DNA from: Rubrivivax sp.
GTDB lineage: Bacteria > Pseudomonadota > Gammaproteobacteria > Burkholderiales > Burkholderiaceae_C
Direction of reading: 5' to 3'
Assembly: GCA_026785885.1 (NCBI GenBank)
Contig: JAJAZC010000034.1
Location: 1 to 52,443, forward strand
Length of the DNA stretch: 52,443 nucleotides
Part shown: piece after piece, positions 1-9,716 of the stretch
Layout: each line of letters begins with the position of its first letter
Position numbering within the stretch: the first letter of the stretch is position 1
Notes under the pieces: model-generated
Databases searched by the model: none
Told to the model about the DNA's origin: nothing
What the model saw: the letters and a program-made list of their open reading frames with translations, nothing else
Translations under genes and position numbers: made by a program

Positions 1-1
1 C

Positions 2-1003
2 GACGAAGGCTACGCGACCTTGTTCCGCACCCTGCAAGGCTATGCCCGCAGCCCTAACTTCGGGGGCATCCTGCTGGTGGGGCTGGGGTGCGAGGTCATG
101 CAGATCCCCGACCTGATCGGCGCGGGCCGGATGCGCGGCGACGGGAATTTCCGCTACATGACGATCCAGCAGACGGGGGGCACCCGAAAGACGATCGATC
201 GCGGGGTTGCAGTGCTGCGCGAGATGGCGGCGGTAGCGAACCGCGTCCACCGCCAGCCCTCCGGCATCGGGCATCTGATGGTCGGGATGCAGTGCGGCGG
301 GTCGGACGGCTATTCCGGCATCACCGCCAACCCCGCGATGGGGGCGGCGTCGGACCTGCTGGTAGCACACGGCGGCACCACGATCCTGTCCGAGACGCCC
401 GAGATTTACGGGGCCGAGCACCTGCTGACCCGCCGCGCCGTATCGCCCGAGGTCGGCATCAAGATCGTCGACCGCATCCGCTGGTGGGAGGATTACACCA
501 CGCGGCTGGGGGGCGAGATGGACAACAACCCCTCACCCGGCAACAAGAAGGGCGGCCTGACCACGATCCTCGAGAAGTCGCTGGGCGCGGTGGCGAAGGG
601 CGGCACGGCGCCCCTGACGCAGGTCTACCGTTATGCGGAACCGGTCACCGAACGCGGCTTTGTCTACATGGACACGCCGGGCTACGACCCGGTGTCGGCC
701 ACAGGCCAGGTTGCCGGCGGCGCCAACCTGATCTGCTTCACCACCGGCCGCGGCTCGGCTTACGGCTGCGCGCCTTCGCCTTCGCTCAAGCTCAGCACCA
801 ACACCGCGCTGTGGCTGAAGCAGGAAGACGACATCGACATCGATTGCGGCGGCATCGTCGAAGGTCTGGACACGGTGGACGCCTGCGGCGAGCGCATCTT
901 CCAGCTGATGCTGGCCACCGCGTCGGGCCGCGCAACGAAGAGCGAGCAGCACGGCTACGGCCAGAACGAGTTCGTGCCCTGGCAGCTGGGCGCGGTGATG
1001 TAG
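2..1003 (+). CDS. UxaA-family altronate/galactarate dehydratase, C-terminal part (5' end outside window)
   Basis: Frame open from the window edge (DEGYATLFRTLQGYARSPNFGGILLVGLGCEV...); GCDxxQ/GG-rich UxaA-like C-terminal domain with 'TTGRGSAYGCAPSPSLKLSTNT' motif. Confidence 0.85.
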   Translation, partial: DEGYATLFRTLQGYARSPNFGGILLVGLGCEVMQIPDLIGAGRMRGDGNFRYMTIQQTGGTRKTIDRGVAVLREMAAVANRVHRQPSGIGHLMVGMQCGGSDGYSGITANPAMGAASDLLVAHGGTTILSETPEIYGAEHLLTRRAVSPEVGIKIVDRIRWWEDYTTRLGGEMDNNPSPGNKKGGLTTILEKSLGAVAKGGTAPLTQVYRYAEPVTERGFVYMDTPGYDPVSATGQVAGGANLICFTTGRGSAYGCAPSPSLKLSTNTALWLKQEDDIDIDCGGIVEGLDTVDACGERIFQLMLATASGRATKSEQHGYGQNEFVPWQLGAVM

Positions 1004-1220
1004 TCCGCGGCGCCAACCGCAAAACCGTCGTGGATGCAAACCCGGTGACACCCGGCCGGTTGAGCGCGCAACGACGGCGTTGTCAAGACCGGACTGGGAC
1101 AGTGTCTGCGACGAAAAGCGACTGACCCGCCCGACAGCTAACGCGGCGCTAACGCCACGACCCTAAGAACCAGGCTTCCGCGCGGGCAAGCCGCGTTCGC
1201 GCTAACGAGAGAGGCACCCT

Positions 1221-2687
1221 ATGAGTCAATGCCCTGCCCCACGTCATCCTCCACTCAGGTTGATCGGCTTGATGCTGGCTGCTTCGCTCTCGACCGTGCT
1301 GCTGCCAGGCTGCGGCGGGAACGGGAGCGCAAGCGGTGGGTCCACCCCGCTCGGGGCAGCACCGGCGCCACCGGCATCGGCGCCCACCGTCAGCGTAGCG
1401 CCGGCCATTACGGCGCAGCCATCGAGCCAGAGCGTGACTGCACCGGCCGCGACGACTTTCGTTGCGGCGGCCAGCGGCACGCCGAGACCAGCGCTGCAGT
1501 GGCAGTTGTCGTTGAACGGCAGCAGCTGGTCCGACATCGCCGGTGCCACCTCGAGCAGCTATGCAGTGGCCGCAACGGCCGTTGGCGACAACGGCCGGCA
1601 GTTCCGCGTGGTGGCCACCAACAGCGCCGGCAGCGCCAGCAGCAACGCGGCCACCCTGACCGTCACGGCCGCGCCCATGCCTGCAGTTGCCAGCGCCAAG
1701 ATCGCGGCTGGTGAAGAGCACACCTGCGCCATCCGCAACAACGGCTCGCTGGCTTGCTTTGGCTACAACTCGTCAGGCCAGATGGGCAACGGCACGTTCA
1801 CCGCCGCCACCACACCAACGACCGTGCCGTTGCCTGAAGCCACCGTCGCGGTGGCGGCCGGATACAACAGCACCTGCGCGATAGGCACCAGCGGCACGCT
1901 TCGCTGCTGGGGTGGCCTGATGGGCTCATTGCGCACGCCGGAGGTGGTGGCCGGCAACAACGGCATCGACGTGGGTGGCGGTGGCATTCGCGCAGTGACG
2001 GTCGGACGCCTGCATGCCTGCCTGCTCACGGTATCGGGCCGCGTGTGGTGCTGGGGTTCCAACAGCCTGGGGCAACTCGGCAACGCCAGCAACCTCTACA
2101 GCGCCACGCCGGTGCTCGTGCAGGGTGCGGTGGGCGTCCTGCTCAACGACGTCGTTAGCATTTCTGCAAGCGACTGGCAGACCTGCGCGTTGTTCAACAC
2201 CGGTTCGGTGATGTGCTGGGGCCAGGACCCCGCCAGTTCACAGTCGATCGCGATCCGCATCGGCGCTTTGCCGGCGGCCACCCAGGTCAGCGGCTCGTGC
2301 GCCTTGCTGGCCGACCGCACAGTGCGCTGCTGGAACGGCATCAGCAACACCATCCCGACCGCCATCGCAGGGCTCGCCGACGTGTCCTTGATCGGTTACG
2401 GCGCCCCGAATTGCGCCGTGCAAGCTGGTGGCATCGTTCAGTGCTGGTTTGCCGGCGGGGCCGTCAACGCGCCGGTGTACGCGGTGCGCGAGCCACCGGC
2501 CCCGGTAGCGGGCCTGGGCGGCGTCGGCGCGCTGGCCACCGGCGGCAGCCACACCTGCGCACTGCGCACCGATGCGGCGTTGCTGTGCTGGGGGTCCGGC
2601 CGCTATGGCCAGCTCGGGCTGGGTGACATCGCGGGGCGCACGACCCCGGCGGCCTTGCCGCACAGCATCGGCTGGGCCATGCCTTGA
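1221..2687 (+). CDS. Secreted lipoprotein with Ig-like domain and RCC1-type repeats
   Basis: Signal peptide with lipobox (LLPGCGG); repeated 'xxCAIxxxGxLxCWGxNxxGQLGNG' RCC1 motifs. Confidence 0.8.
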   Translation: MSQCPAPRHPPLRLIGLMLAASLSTVLLPGCGGNGSASGGSTPLGAAPAPPASAPTVSVAPAITAQPSSQSVTAPAATTFVAAASGTPRPALQWQLSLNGSSWSDIAGATSSSYAVAATAVGDNGRQFRVVATNSAGSASSNAATLTVTAAPMPAVASAKIAAGEEHTCAIRNNGSLACFGYNSSGQMGNGTFTAATTPTTVPLPEATVAVAAGYNSTCAIGTSGTLRCWGGLMGSLRTPEVVAGNNGIDVGGGGIRAVTVGRLHACLLTVSGRVWCWGSNSLGQLGNASNLYSATPVLVQGAVGVLLNDVVSISASDWQTCALFNTGSVMCWGQDPASSQSIAIRIGALPAATQVSGSCALLADRTVRCWNGISNTIPTAIAGLADVSLIGYGAPNCAVQAGGIVQCWFAGGAVNAPVYAVREPPAPVAGLGGVGALATGGSHTCALRTDAALLCWGSGRYGQLGLGDIAGRTTPAALPHSIGWAMP

Positions 2688-2807
2688 GAGCGGTCACAGT
2701 GCAGACCATGCCGCAGCACTACCCGCACTAGCGCAGCACCCGCGGACGCCGTCCACCGATGCCTGACACTCGGGAGCTCGGCATATGACACGGAGCTTCG
2801 GTGCACC

Positions 2808-3437
2808 ATGCAATACCCCGCCTACGACCCGCAGTCAGCCATCACGCCACTGACCGCTGAAGAGATCGCTGCACTCGATGCGCTGCTGCAACGCCTGGAG
2901 GCCGACACGGCGATGAGCCTGGACGGCGTCGACGGCTATCTCACCGCCTTGGCGATCGGCCCTGCGGCGATGCGCAGCATGCCCACGTCCGATTGGCTGC
3001 CGCTGATCTGGGGTGGCGACCCGGCCGGCTTGGATGAAACCGCGCCTTTTGCCACCAAGCGCCAGCGGAAGAACACGGTAGTGATGGCACTGCGCCACCT
3101 GCGCCATCTGAGCCAGTTGCTGCACGAGAAGCCCGATGAATGGGAGCCGATCTTCAGCATTGCCGAGCAGGGCGCCGACGAATGGGCCGACGCGCGCGAG
3201 TGGTGCATGGGCTTTTTGCAGGCGGTCGATCTGATGCCCGACGCCTGGAGCGACGCGTGGGCAGACCCGGCGTTGGCGCCGGTGGTGGCACCGCTGGTGG
3301 CACTCGGCGGCGGCCTCGATGGCGCGCCAGCGCCACAAGGCCAGACCCCGGACCTGGACGACCCCGCGGTGTGCGACGAACTCAGCCGCGCGGTGCCCGA
3401 CGCGGTGTCAGCGCTGCAGATGCGGTTTGCAAGTTAG
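2808..3437 (+). CDS. UPF0149 / YecA-YgfB family protein
   Basis: 'ALDALLQRLEADTAMSLDGVDGYLTALAIGP...DEWADAREWCMGFLQAVDL' family signature. Confidence 0.8.
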   Translation: MQYPAYDPQSAITPLTAEEIAALDALLQRLEADTAMSLDGVDGYLTALAIGPAAMRSMPTSDWLPLIWGGDPAGLDETAPFATKRQRKNTVVMALRHLRHLSQLLHEKPDEWEPIFSIAEQGADEWADAREWCMGFLQAVDLMPDAWSDAWADPALAPVVAPLVALGGGLDGAPAPQGQTPDLDDPAVCDELSRAVPDAVSALQMRFAS

Positions 3438-3555
3438 CCCGCGGGCTCATTTGTCCATTAGCTCATTAGCCCATCAGCCCATCAGCCCATTAGCTCGTGG
3501 GCCTGCGAGCCCGTGAGCCCATGAGCCCATGAGCCCGTTGACGCATTAGCCCGGC
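3437..3555. repeat. Degenerate short tandem repeat (unit about 9-10 bp, AGCCCATNA-like)
   Basis: gctcattagcccatcagcccatcagcccattagctcgtgggcctgcgagcccgtgagcccatgagcccatgagcccgtt directly after the 3437 stop. Confidence 0.85.
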
Positions 3556-5219
3556 GGCCGATTTAGCAGATTGCGGCCCAGCGCCTCGGCAGCCTCAATG
3601 CCGTCGACACCGGCGCTCATGATGCCGCCGGCGTAGCCCGCGCCTTCGCCGGCCGGGTACAGGCCACGAACGTTGAGGCTTTGTCTATCGTGCCCCCGCG
3701 TGATGCGCAGCGGCGAGGAGGTGCGTGTCTCCACGCCGGTGAGCTCCGCGTCGGCCTGGCTGAAGCCGGGGATCTGTCGCTCAAAGGCCGGCAGCGCTTC
3801 GCGGATGGCGGCCAGCACATCGGGCGGCAGGCTGGGCCGCTCTGCATCATTGAGGTCGGTCAGCCGCACGCCGGGCTGGTACGACGGCAGCACGCTGCCG
3901 AAGCTGCTGGAACGCTGGCCTTTAATGAAGTCACCGACCAGCGCACCGGGCGCGTGGTATCCGCCTTCGCCCAGCTCGAAAGCGCGCGCCTCCCACATGC
4001 GCTGGAAGGCGATGCCGTCCAGCGGGTTGACCGCCGAGCCGGCGATGCCAGGTGTTTGCCTGTAGGCCTGCGGGCTGATGCCGACAACGATGCCGGCGTT
4101 GGCATTGCGCTCGTTGCGGCTGTACTGGCTCATGCCGTTGGTGACCACCAGTCCGGGCTCGGACGTGGCCGCCACCACCGTGCCGCCGGGGCACATGCAA
4201 AAGCTGTAAACGCTGCGCCCGTTGCTGGCGTGGTGCACCAGCTTGTAGTCGGCCGCACCGAGCAGCGGGTGCCCGGCGCTGCTGCCGAAGCGCGCGCTGT
4301 CGATCAGGCTTTGCGGATGCTCGATGCGAAAGCCGACCGAAAACGGCTTGGCCTCCATGAACACACCGCGGCGGTGCAGCATCTCGAAGGTGTCGCGCGC
4401 GCTGTGCCCGAGTGCCAGAACCACGTGCTCGGCGGCCAGCGTCTGCCCGTCTTGCAGCACCAGCGCGCGCACCGCGCCGGCTTCGATCTGCACGTCGACG
4501 ACCTGCTGCTGGAAGCGCACCTCACCGCCCAGCGCTTCGATGTCGGCACGCATCTTCTCGATGATGCCGACGAGGCGGAAGGTGCCGATGTGCGGCTTGC
4601 TGACATAGAGAATTTCCTCCGGCGCGCCGGCTTTGACAAACTCGGTCAGCACCTTGCGCGTCAGGTGGCGCGGGTCGCTGATCTGGCTCCACAGCTTGCC
4701 GTCGCTGAAGGTGCCGGCGCCGCCTTCGCCGAATTGCACGTTACTGGCCGGGTCCAGCACACCGCGGCGCCACAGGCCCCAGGTGTCTTGTGTGCGCCGG
4801 CGCACGTCCTTACCGCGCTCCAGCACGATAGGCATCAGGCCCATCTGCGCCAGCACCAGCGCAGCGAACAGACCGCAGGGGCCGAAGCCTATGACCACCG
4901 GCCGCAGCCGGCCGTTGTTCAGACAGTCGGCGCGAAAGTCCACAGGCGCCTGCGCCGCGAGCCGGTAGCGCGTGTCCGGCGCCGGCTTGATGTGCAGATC
5001 GCCGCTGTGTCGGGCCAGCACCGCGGCTTCGTCTGCCACCGCACAATCTACCGTGTAGATAAGCACGATGGCCGCCTTGCGCCGCGCGTCATAGGCGCGC
5101 TTGAAAACGGTCAAGCCTTTGAGCGCTGTACCGGGTACAGCAAGCCGCGCCAGCACCGCAAGACGCAAGGCGTCCTCGGGGTGGTCCAACGGCAACCTAA
5201 GTTCAGTGATGCGCAGCAC
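3546..5219 (-). CDS. NAD(P)/FAD-dependent oxidoreductase (uncharacterised FAD-dependent dehydrogenase family)
   Basis: 'PVVIGFGPCGLFAALVLAQMGLMPIVLERG' dinucleotide-binding motif; 'GLYPAGEGAGYAGGIMSAGVDGIEAAEAL' C-terminal FAD motif. Confidence 0.9.
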   Translation of the reverse strand: MLRITELRLPLDHPEDALRLAVLARLAVPGTALKGLTVFKRAYDARRKAAIVLIYTVDCAVADEAAVLARHSGDLHIKPAPDTRYRLAAQAPVDFRADCLNNGRLRPVVIGFGPCGLFAALVLAQMGLMPIVLERGKDVRRRTQDTWGLWRRGVLDPASNVQFGEGGAGTFSDGKLWSQISDPRHLTRKVLTEFVKAGAPEEILYVSKPHIGTFRLVGIIEKMRADIEALGGEVRFQQQVVDVQIEAGAVRALVLQDGQTLAAEHVVLALGHSARDTFEMLHRRGVFMEAKPFSVGFRIEHPQSLIDSARFGSSAGHPLLGAADYKLVHHASNGRSVYSFCMCPGGTVVAATSEPGLVVTNGMSQYSRNERNANAGIVVGISPQAYRQTPGIAGSAVNPLDGIAFQRMWEARAFELGEGGYHAPGALVGDFIKGQRSSSFGSVLPSYQPGVRLTDLNDAERPSLPPDVLAAIREALPAFERQIPGFSQADAELTGVETRTSSPLRITRGHDRQSLNVRGLYPAGEGAGYAGGIMSAGVDGIEAAEALGRNLLNRPPG

Positions 5220-5280
5220 GACGAAGCGCAGTCAAGCTTGCCGCCGCGGAACCGGCTTTGCCGGGCCGCTGGCGGACGGC

Positions 5281-5325
5281 CCCCTCGGGGGGGCAGCGAG
5301 CGCTAGCGAGCGTGGGGGCTCACCT
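5281..5325. repeat. Intergenic hairpin/repeat element copy 1
   Basis: cccctcgggggggcagcgagcgctagcgagcgtgggggctcac; near-copy at 14783-14824, also just 3' of a minus-strand gene. Confidence 0.6.
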
Positions 5326-5492
5326 TAGCCGCCGTTCTTCGGGCGCTTGCCAGGGTTTTTCTTGCTGCGCGTGTGCGAGCCGCGCTCCAGGCTGATCTTC
5401 TGGCCGCGTTTGGTGGTGACGGTCACACCAACGGGAGCGGCGGGACGGGGGCTGGCCTTGCGGTCGGCTTCGGTGACGATCTTGTTGCCCAT
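5325..5492 (-). CDS. Small basic hypothetical protein (MGNKIVTEADRKA...RPKNGG)
   Basis: 55-aa ORF starting at ATG 5492, Lys/Arg-rich. Confidence 0.55.
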   Translation of the reverse strand: MGNKIVTEADRKASPRPAAPVGVTVTTKRGQKISLERGSHTRSKKNPGKRPKNGG

Positions 5493-5607
5493 GGGGTGGC
5501 TCCGGCGAGTGAACAAAACCCGCGATTAGGCCACAAGTCGTGGCTGCAGCCGGACCGCGTTCGTAGCCATGTCGGGTGCTGCGGCCCGCGGCGTCCGCGC
5601 CGGGCGG

Positions 5608-6489
5608 CTACTTCGCGTCGAAGGTGTTGCACTGCTTGACGCTGCCGCCGTCCAGCCCACGCTTGAACCACGTCATGCGCTGCTGGCTGCTGCCGTGCGT
5701 GAAGCTTTCGGGCACGACACGGCCGCTGCCGGCCTTTTGCAGAGTGTCGTCACCGACCTTGGCGGCGGCGTTGAGCGCTTCTTCGATGTCGCCCTGCTCC
5801 AGCCAGCCCTTGCCGCGCTGCGAGTGGTGCGCCCACACGCCGGCCAGGCAATCGGCCTGCAACTCCACGCGCACCGACAGCGCGTTCATTTGCTGCTGCG
5901 AAACCTTGCCGCGCAGGGCGTCCACCTTGGCGGTTATGCCCATCTGGTGCTGCAGGTGGTGGCCGACCTCGTGCGCCACCACATAGGCCTGCGCAAAGTC
6001 ACCCGGCGCGCCCATGCGGCGGCTCAAGGTGTCGAAGAAGTCCAGGTCGATGTAGACCTTCTGGTCGCCCGGGCAGTAGAACGGGCCCATGGCGCTTTGC
6101 CCGGTGCCGCAGGCCGTGGGTGTGGCGCCACGGAACAGCACCAGCTTGGGCTCGACGTAGCGGCTGCCCGCCTGCTGCATTACCTGGCCCCACACCTGCT
6201 CGGTATCGCGCAGCACCACGCTGACAAAAGCCGCGGCCTTGTCGCCGGCCGGCGGTGGCCCGGCCGGCGCTTGCTGCACCTGCGGCGCGGCCTCCATGCC
6301 ACCACCGCTGAGCAAGCCGAGCACCGTCAGCGGGTTGATGCCGAAGACCCAGCCCGCCACCAGCGCGACGGCCACCGTGCCCAGGCCGATGCCGCGCCCG
6401 CCGATGCGCATGCCGCCCCCACCCAGCCCGGGGCCCTGGCTCCGGCGGTCTTCGACGTTGCTGCTCTGGTCCTGCCCTTCCCATTTCAT
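5608..6489 (-). CDS. Neutral zinc metallopeptidase (YpfJ-like)
   Basis: 'MKWEGQDQSSNVEDRR...' N-terminus and HEVGHHLQ metalloprotease motif. Confidence 0.92.
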   Translation of the reverse strand: MKWEGQDQSSNVEDRRSQGPGLGGGGMRIGGRGIGLGTVAVALVAGWVFGINPLTVLGLLSGGGMEAAPQVQQAPAGPPPAGDKAAAFVSVVLRDTEQVWGQVMQQAGSRYVEPKLVLFRGATPTACGTGQSAMGPFYCPGDQKVYIDLDFFDTLSRRMGAPGDFAQAYVVAHEVGHHLQHQMGITAKVDALRGKVSQQQMNALSVRVELQADCLAGVWAHHSQRGKGWLEQGDIEEALNAAAKVGDDTLQKAGSGRVVPESFTHGSSQQRMTWFKRGLDGGSVKQCNTFDAK

Positions 6490-6597
6490 GACGGTCTCCT
6501 TGGCCGATGCAACGGCGTCAGTCACTTCGAGCGGCAGACGGCAAGCCGCGCGCCCATGTTCGGCGCAGGCTGCGGCCTACGGGCCCTGCCGCGCCGA

Positions 6598-7173
6598 TCA
6601 GGTCTTGGGCAGCGTGACGCCACGCTGGCCCTGGTATTTGCCGCCGCGGTCCTTGTAGCTGACCTCACAGACGTCGTCAGGGTCGCTTTCGAAGAACAGC
6701 ACCTGCGCGCAGCCTTCACCGGCGTAAATTTTGGCTGGCAGCGGCGTCGTGTTGCTGAACTCCAGCGTCACAAAACCTTCCCACTCGGGCTCGAAAGGCG
6801 TGACGTTGACGATGATTCCGCAGCGCGCATACGTGCTCTTGCCCAGGCAGATCGTCAGCACGTTGCGCGGAATGCGGAAGTACTCCAACGTGCGCGCCAA
6901 TGCAAAGCTGTTGGGCGGGATCACGCAGACGTCTTTGTTGATGTCGACAAAGCTGTTTTCGTCGAAGTTCTTCGGGTCCACCACGATGCTGTGGATATTG
7001 GTGAAGACCTTGAACTCCGGCGCACAGCGAATGTCGTAGCCGTAGCTGCTGGTGCCGTAGCTGACGATGCGCGCGCCCTCGGCGTTGGTGCGCACCTGCC
7101 CGGGCTCGAACGGCTCGATCATGCCGTGCTGCTGGGCCATGCGGCGGATCCACTTGTCGCTCTTGATGCTCAT
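6598..7173 (-). CDS. dcd: dCTP deaminase
   Basis: '[28 protein letters not shown]...[18 protein letters not shown]...' Dcd signature. Confidence 0.97.
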   Translation of the reverse strand: MSIKSDKWIRRMAQQHGMIEPFEPGQVRTNAEGARIVSYGTSSYGYDIRCAPEFKVFTNIHSIVVDPKNFDENSFVDINKDVCVIPPNSFALARTLEYFRIPRNVLTICLGKSTYARCGIIVNVTPFEPEWEGFVTLEFSNTTPLPAKIYAGEGCAQVLFFESDPDDVCEVSYKDRGGKYQGQRGVTLPKT

Positions 7174-7223
7174 CGTCGGCCCTGCTGTGCTGCGCAATTC
7201 TAGGAGGCTGCTCCCGCCTGGCT

Positions 7224-8084
7224 TCAGCGCGGCGCGCTGGGAAAAAACAGCGGCTCGCCTCCGATGCGGTAGGACGCAATGGCCGCCTGCCCCTTGGGCC
7301 CCGTGAGCCAGTCGGCAAAGGTCTGCGCCAGCGCCTGCTTCACATGTGGGTGGCGTGCCGTATCGACGACCATCACGCCGTATGCGTTGAACAAGCGCGC
7401 GTCGCCTGCCACCAGCAGCTGCAACTCAGCGCGGTTCTTGAAGGCCAGCCAGGTTCCCCGGTCGCTGAGGGTGTAGGCGTTGCTGGATGACGCCATGTTC
7501 AACGCCTGACCCATGCCGCAGCCGCATTCGCGGTACGTCGCCGGTTTGCGGGTTGCCAGGTCGATACCGGCGGCAGGCCACAGCCGCAGTTCGGCAGCAT
7601 GGGTGCCGCTCTTATCGCCGCGCGATACAAAGGGCGCGCTGCCGGCCGCCACGCGGGCCAGTGCTGCGGCGATGCCTTTGCCGCGCACGCCGGCTGGATC
7701 AGAGGCCGGCCCGATCAGCACGAAGTCGTTCTGCATGACCGGTATGCGCTTTCTCGCAAAACCGTCGGCAACGAACTTCTCCTCGGCCGCCGTGTCGTGC
7801 ACCAGCACCGCGTCTGCGTCACCGCGACGGGCCATGTCCAGCGCTTGCCCGGTGCCGACCGCCACGACACGCACGTCGATTCCGCTGGCCTGTTTGAACA
7901 GCGGCAGCAGATGGCCGAAGAGGCCGGATTGTTCGGTCGATGTGGTCGAGGCCAGAACGATGAAACGCGCGCTGTCCTGCGCCGCAGCGGGGCCCGCAAT
8001 GACCGCAATGACCGCAATCAAAGCCCATGCCCGTGCCGATGCCCGTGCCGATGTCAGCAGGGCGGTGCTTCGCTTCAGACCCAT
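7224..8084 (-). CDS. tupA: Tungstate-type ABC transporter substrate-binding protein
   Basis: '[54 protein letters not shown]' typical of TupA. Confidence 0.85.
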   Translation of the reverse strand: MGLKRSTALLTSARASARAWALIAVIAVIAGPAAAQDSARFIVLASTTSTEQSGLFGHLLPLFKQASGIDVRVVAVGTGQALDMARRGDADAVLVHDTAAEEKFVADGFARKRIPVMQNDFVLIGPASDPAGVRGKGIAAALARVAAGSAPFVSRGDKSGTHAAELRLWPAAGIDLATRKPATYRECGCGMGQALNMASSSNAYTLSDRGTWLAFKNRAELQLLVAGDARLFNAYGVMVVDTARHPHVKQALAQTFADWLTGPKGQAAIASYRIGGEPLFFPSAPR

Positions 8085-8779
8085 GGCAATTCTCCTTTCA
8101 CAAACAGCGCGGCCTCAGGTGGCAAGGCACCGTTGAAAAAGCCATCCACCGGCAGGTCGGCCACGACACGGCCAGCCTCCAGGTAAATAACGCGGCTGGC
8201 CAAACGTTTGGCCTGGCCCAGGTTGTGGGTGGTGAAGACCAGCGTCACGCCGTCGCGGGCCAGCGATTCGATCAGCGCCTCGACCTCGCGCTTGGCACTC
8301 GGGTCCAGGCTCGCGGTGGGCTCGTCCAGCAGCAGCACATCAGGCGCCAGCGACCAGGCGCGCGCCAGCGCCAGCCGCTGCTGCTGGCCGCCGGACAGCG
8401 TGCGCGCAGCGCGGTCTGCCAGCGCTGTCAGGCCCATGCGCGCAAGTGCTGCAGCACAGCGCTCGGCCCGCTGCACGCGTGGCACCCGGTGCAGCCACAG
8501 CGCCAGCAGCAGGTTGCGGCGCACCGACAGGTCGATGAAGAAGGGGCGCTGAAACAGCATCGCCAACATCGGCGCGGGTGCGCTCGTGTCCAGCCGGCGC
8601 GCGGGGCTGGGCAGCAGGCCGTGCAGCAGCCGCAACAGCGTCGTCTTGCCACTGCCGTTGGCGCCCACCAGCGCCAGCCGCTCGCCGCGGTGCAGCGTCA
8701 GCGAAATACCGCGCAAGGCGCTGACGCTGCCGAAGGCCACATCGGCCTTGTCCAGCGTGATGAGCGGTGTTGTCGTCAT
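8075..8779 (-). CDS. tupC: Tungstate-type ABC transporter ATP-binding protein
   Basis: Walker A GANGSGKTT, signature LSGGQQQRLALARAW, Walker B LLLDEPTASLD; in tup cluster. Confidence 0.85.
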   Translation of the reverse strand: MTTTPLITLDKADVAFGSVSALRGISLTLHRGERLALVGANGSGKTTLLRLLHGLLPSPARRLDTSAPAPMLAMLFQRPFFIDLSVRRNLLLALWLHRVPRVQRAERCAAALARMGLTALADRAARTLSGGQQQRLALARAWSLAPDVLLLDEPTASLDPSAKREVEALIESLARDGVTLVFTTHNLGQAKRLASRVIYLEAGRVVADLPVDGFFNGALPPEAALFVKGELPWV

Positions 8780-9492
8780 GCCCAGACCTGCTGCGGCAAC
8801 AGCCGCGCGCGCCCCGGCAGCCGTGCCGCCAGCAGCTGGATCAGCCCGACGACGGCCAGCAGCACCAGCCCCAGTGCCAGCGCCAGCGGCAGATCGCCCT
8901 TGCTGGTTTCCAGCGCGATGGTGGTCGTCATCACGCGCGTAAAACCGTCGATGTTGCCGCCGACGATCATCACCGCACCGACCTCCGCGATGGCGCGGCC
9001 GAAGGCCGTCAACAGCACCGTCAGCACACCCAGCCGCAGGTGCAGCAGCATCAACAGCGCGGCCGTGAACGGCCCGGCGCCGAGTGAGCGCAGCTGCTCA
9101 CCGCCCTCGGTCAGACCGTCCAGCACCAACCGACGCGACAGCGCGGCGATCAACGGCACGACCAGAATGCTTTGCGCGATGACCATCGCCGTCGGCGTGA
9201 ACAGCAAGCCCCAAGAGCCCAGCGGCCCAGAACGGCTGAGCAGCAGATACACCAGCAGCCCCACGACCACCGACGGCAGCGCCAGCAGCGTATTGACCGC
9301 CCACACCAGCACCCGGTGGCTGGGAAAGCGCGCCACCGCCAGCCAGCTGCCCAGCAGCAGCCCGAACAGAGCGCCGATCGCGCAAGCCGTCAAGCTCACG
9401 CGCAGCGACAGGCCGACGATGGCCAGCAGCCGCGCGTCGGCATCGACGACCAGGCGCGCGGCGAGCTGCAAACTGTCGGTGAGCGTATTCAC
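8776..9492 (-). CDS. tupB: Tungstate-type ABC transporter permease
   Basis: Multi-TM permease with 'GRAIAEVGAVMIVGGNIDGFTRVMTTTIALETSKGDLPLALALG'; GTG start at 9492; 4-bp overlap with next gene. Confidence 0.85.
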   Translation of the reverse strand: MNTLTDSLQLAARLVVDADARLLAIVGLSLRVSLTACAIGALFGLLLGSWLAVARFPSHRVLVWAVNTLLALPSVVVGLLVYLLLSRSGPLGSWGLLFTPTAMVIAQSILVVPLIAALSRRLVLDGLTEGGEQLRSLGAGPFTAALLMLLHLRLGVLTVLLTAFGRAIAEVGAVMIVGGNIDGFTRVMTTTIALETSKGDLPLALALGLVLLAVVGLIQLLAARLPGRARLLPQQVWA

Positions 9493-9716
9493 ATGGGGAC
9501 TGGGACTGGGACTGGGACTAAGACTGCGGCTGAGACTGGACCGCAGCCGGAGCAGAGCCGGGCAGAGTCAGCGCGGGGCGCAGCGGGCGACACAGCAGTG
9601 GATGCAGCGCGGTGGTCCGATGCCGTGCCACCGCGGGTTCTCGTCGGCCGTGCTGCGGCATTGTGAGCAAGGACTGGCGCGTGGTGCCGCCCACCGGCGC
9701 CGGTCAGAATGCATCC

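Noticed and set aside
3437-3555. CRISPR array
   Set aside because: Repeats are about 9-10 bp, degenerate and without unique spacers; no cas genes in the window.
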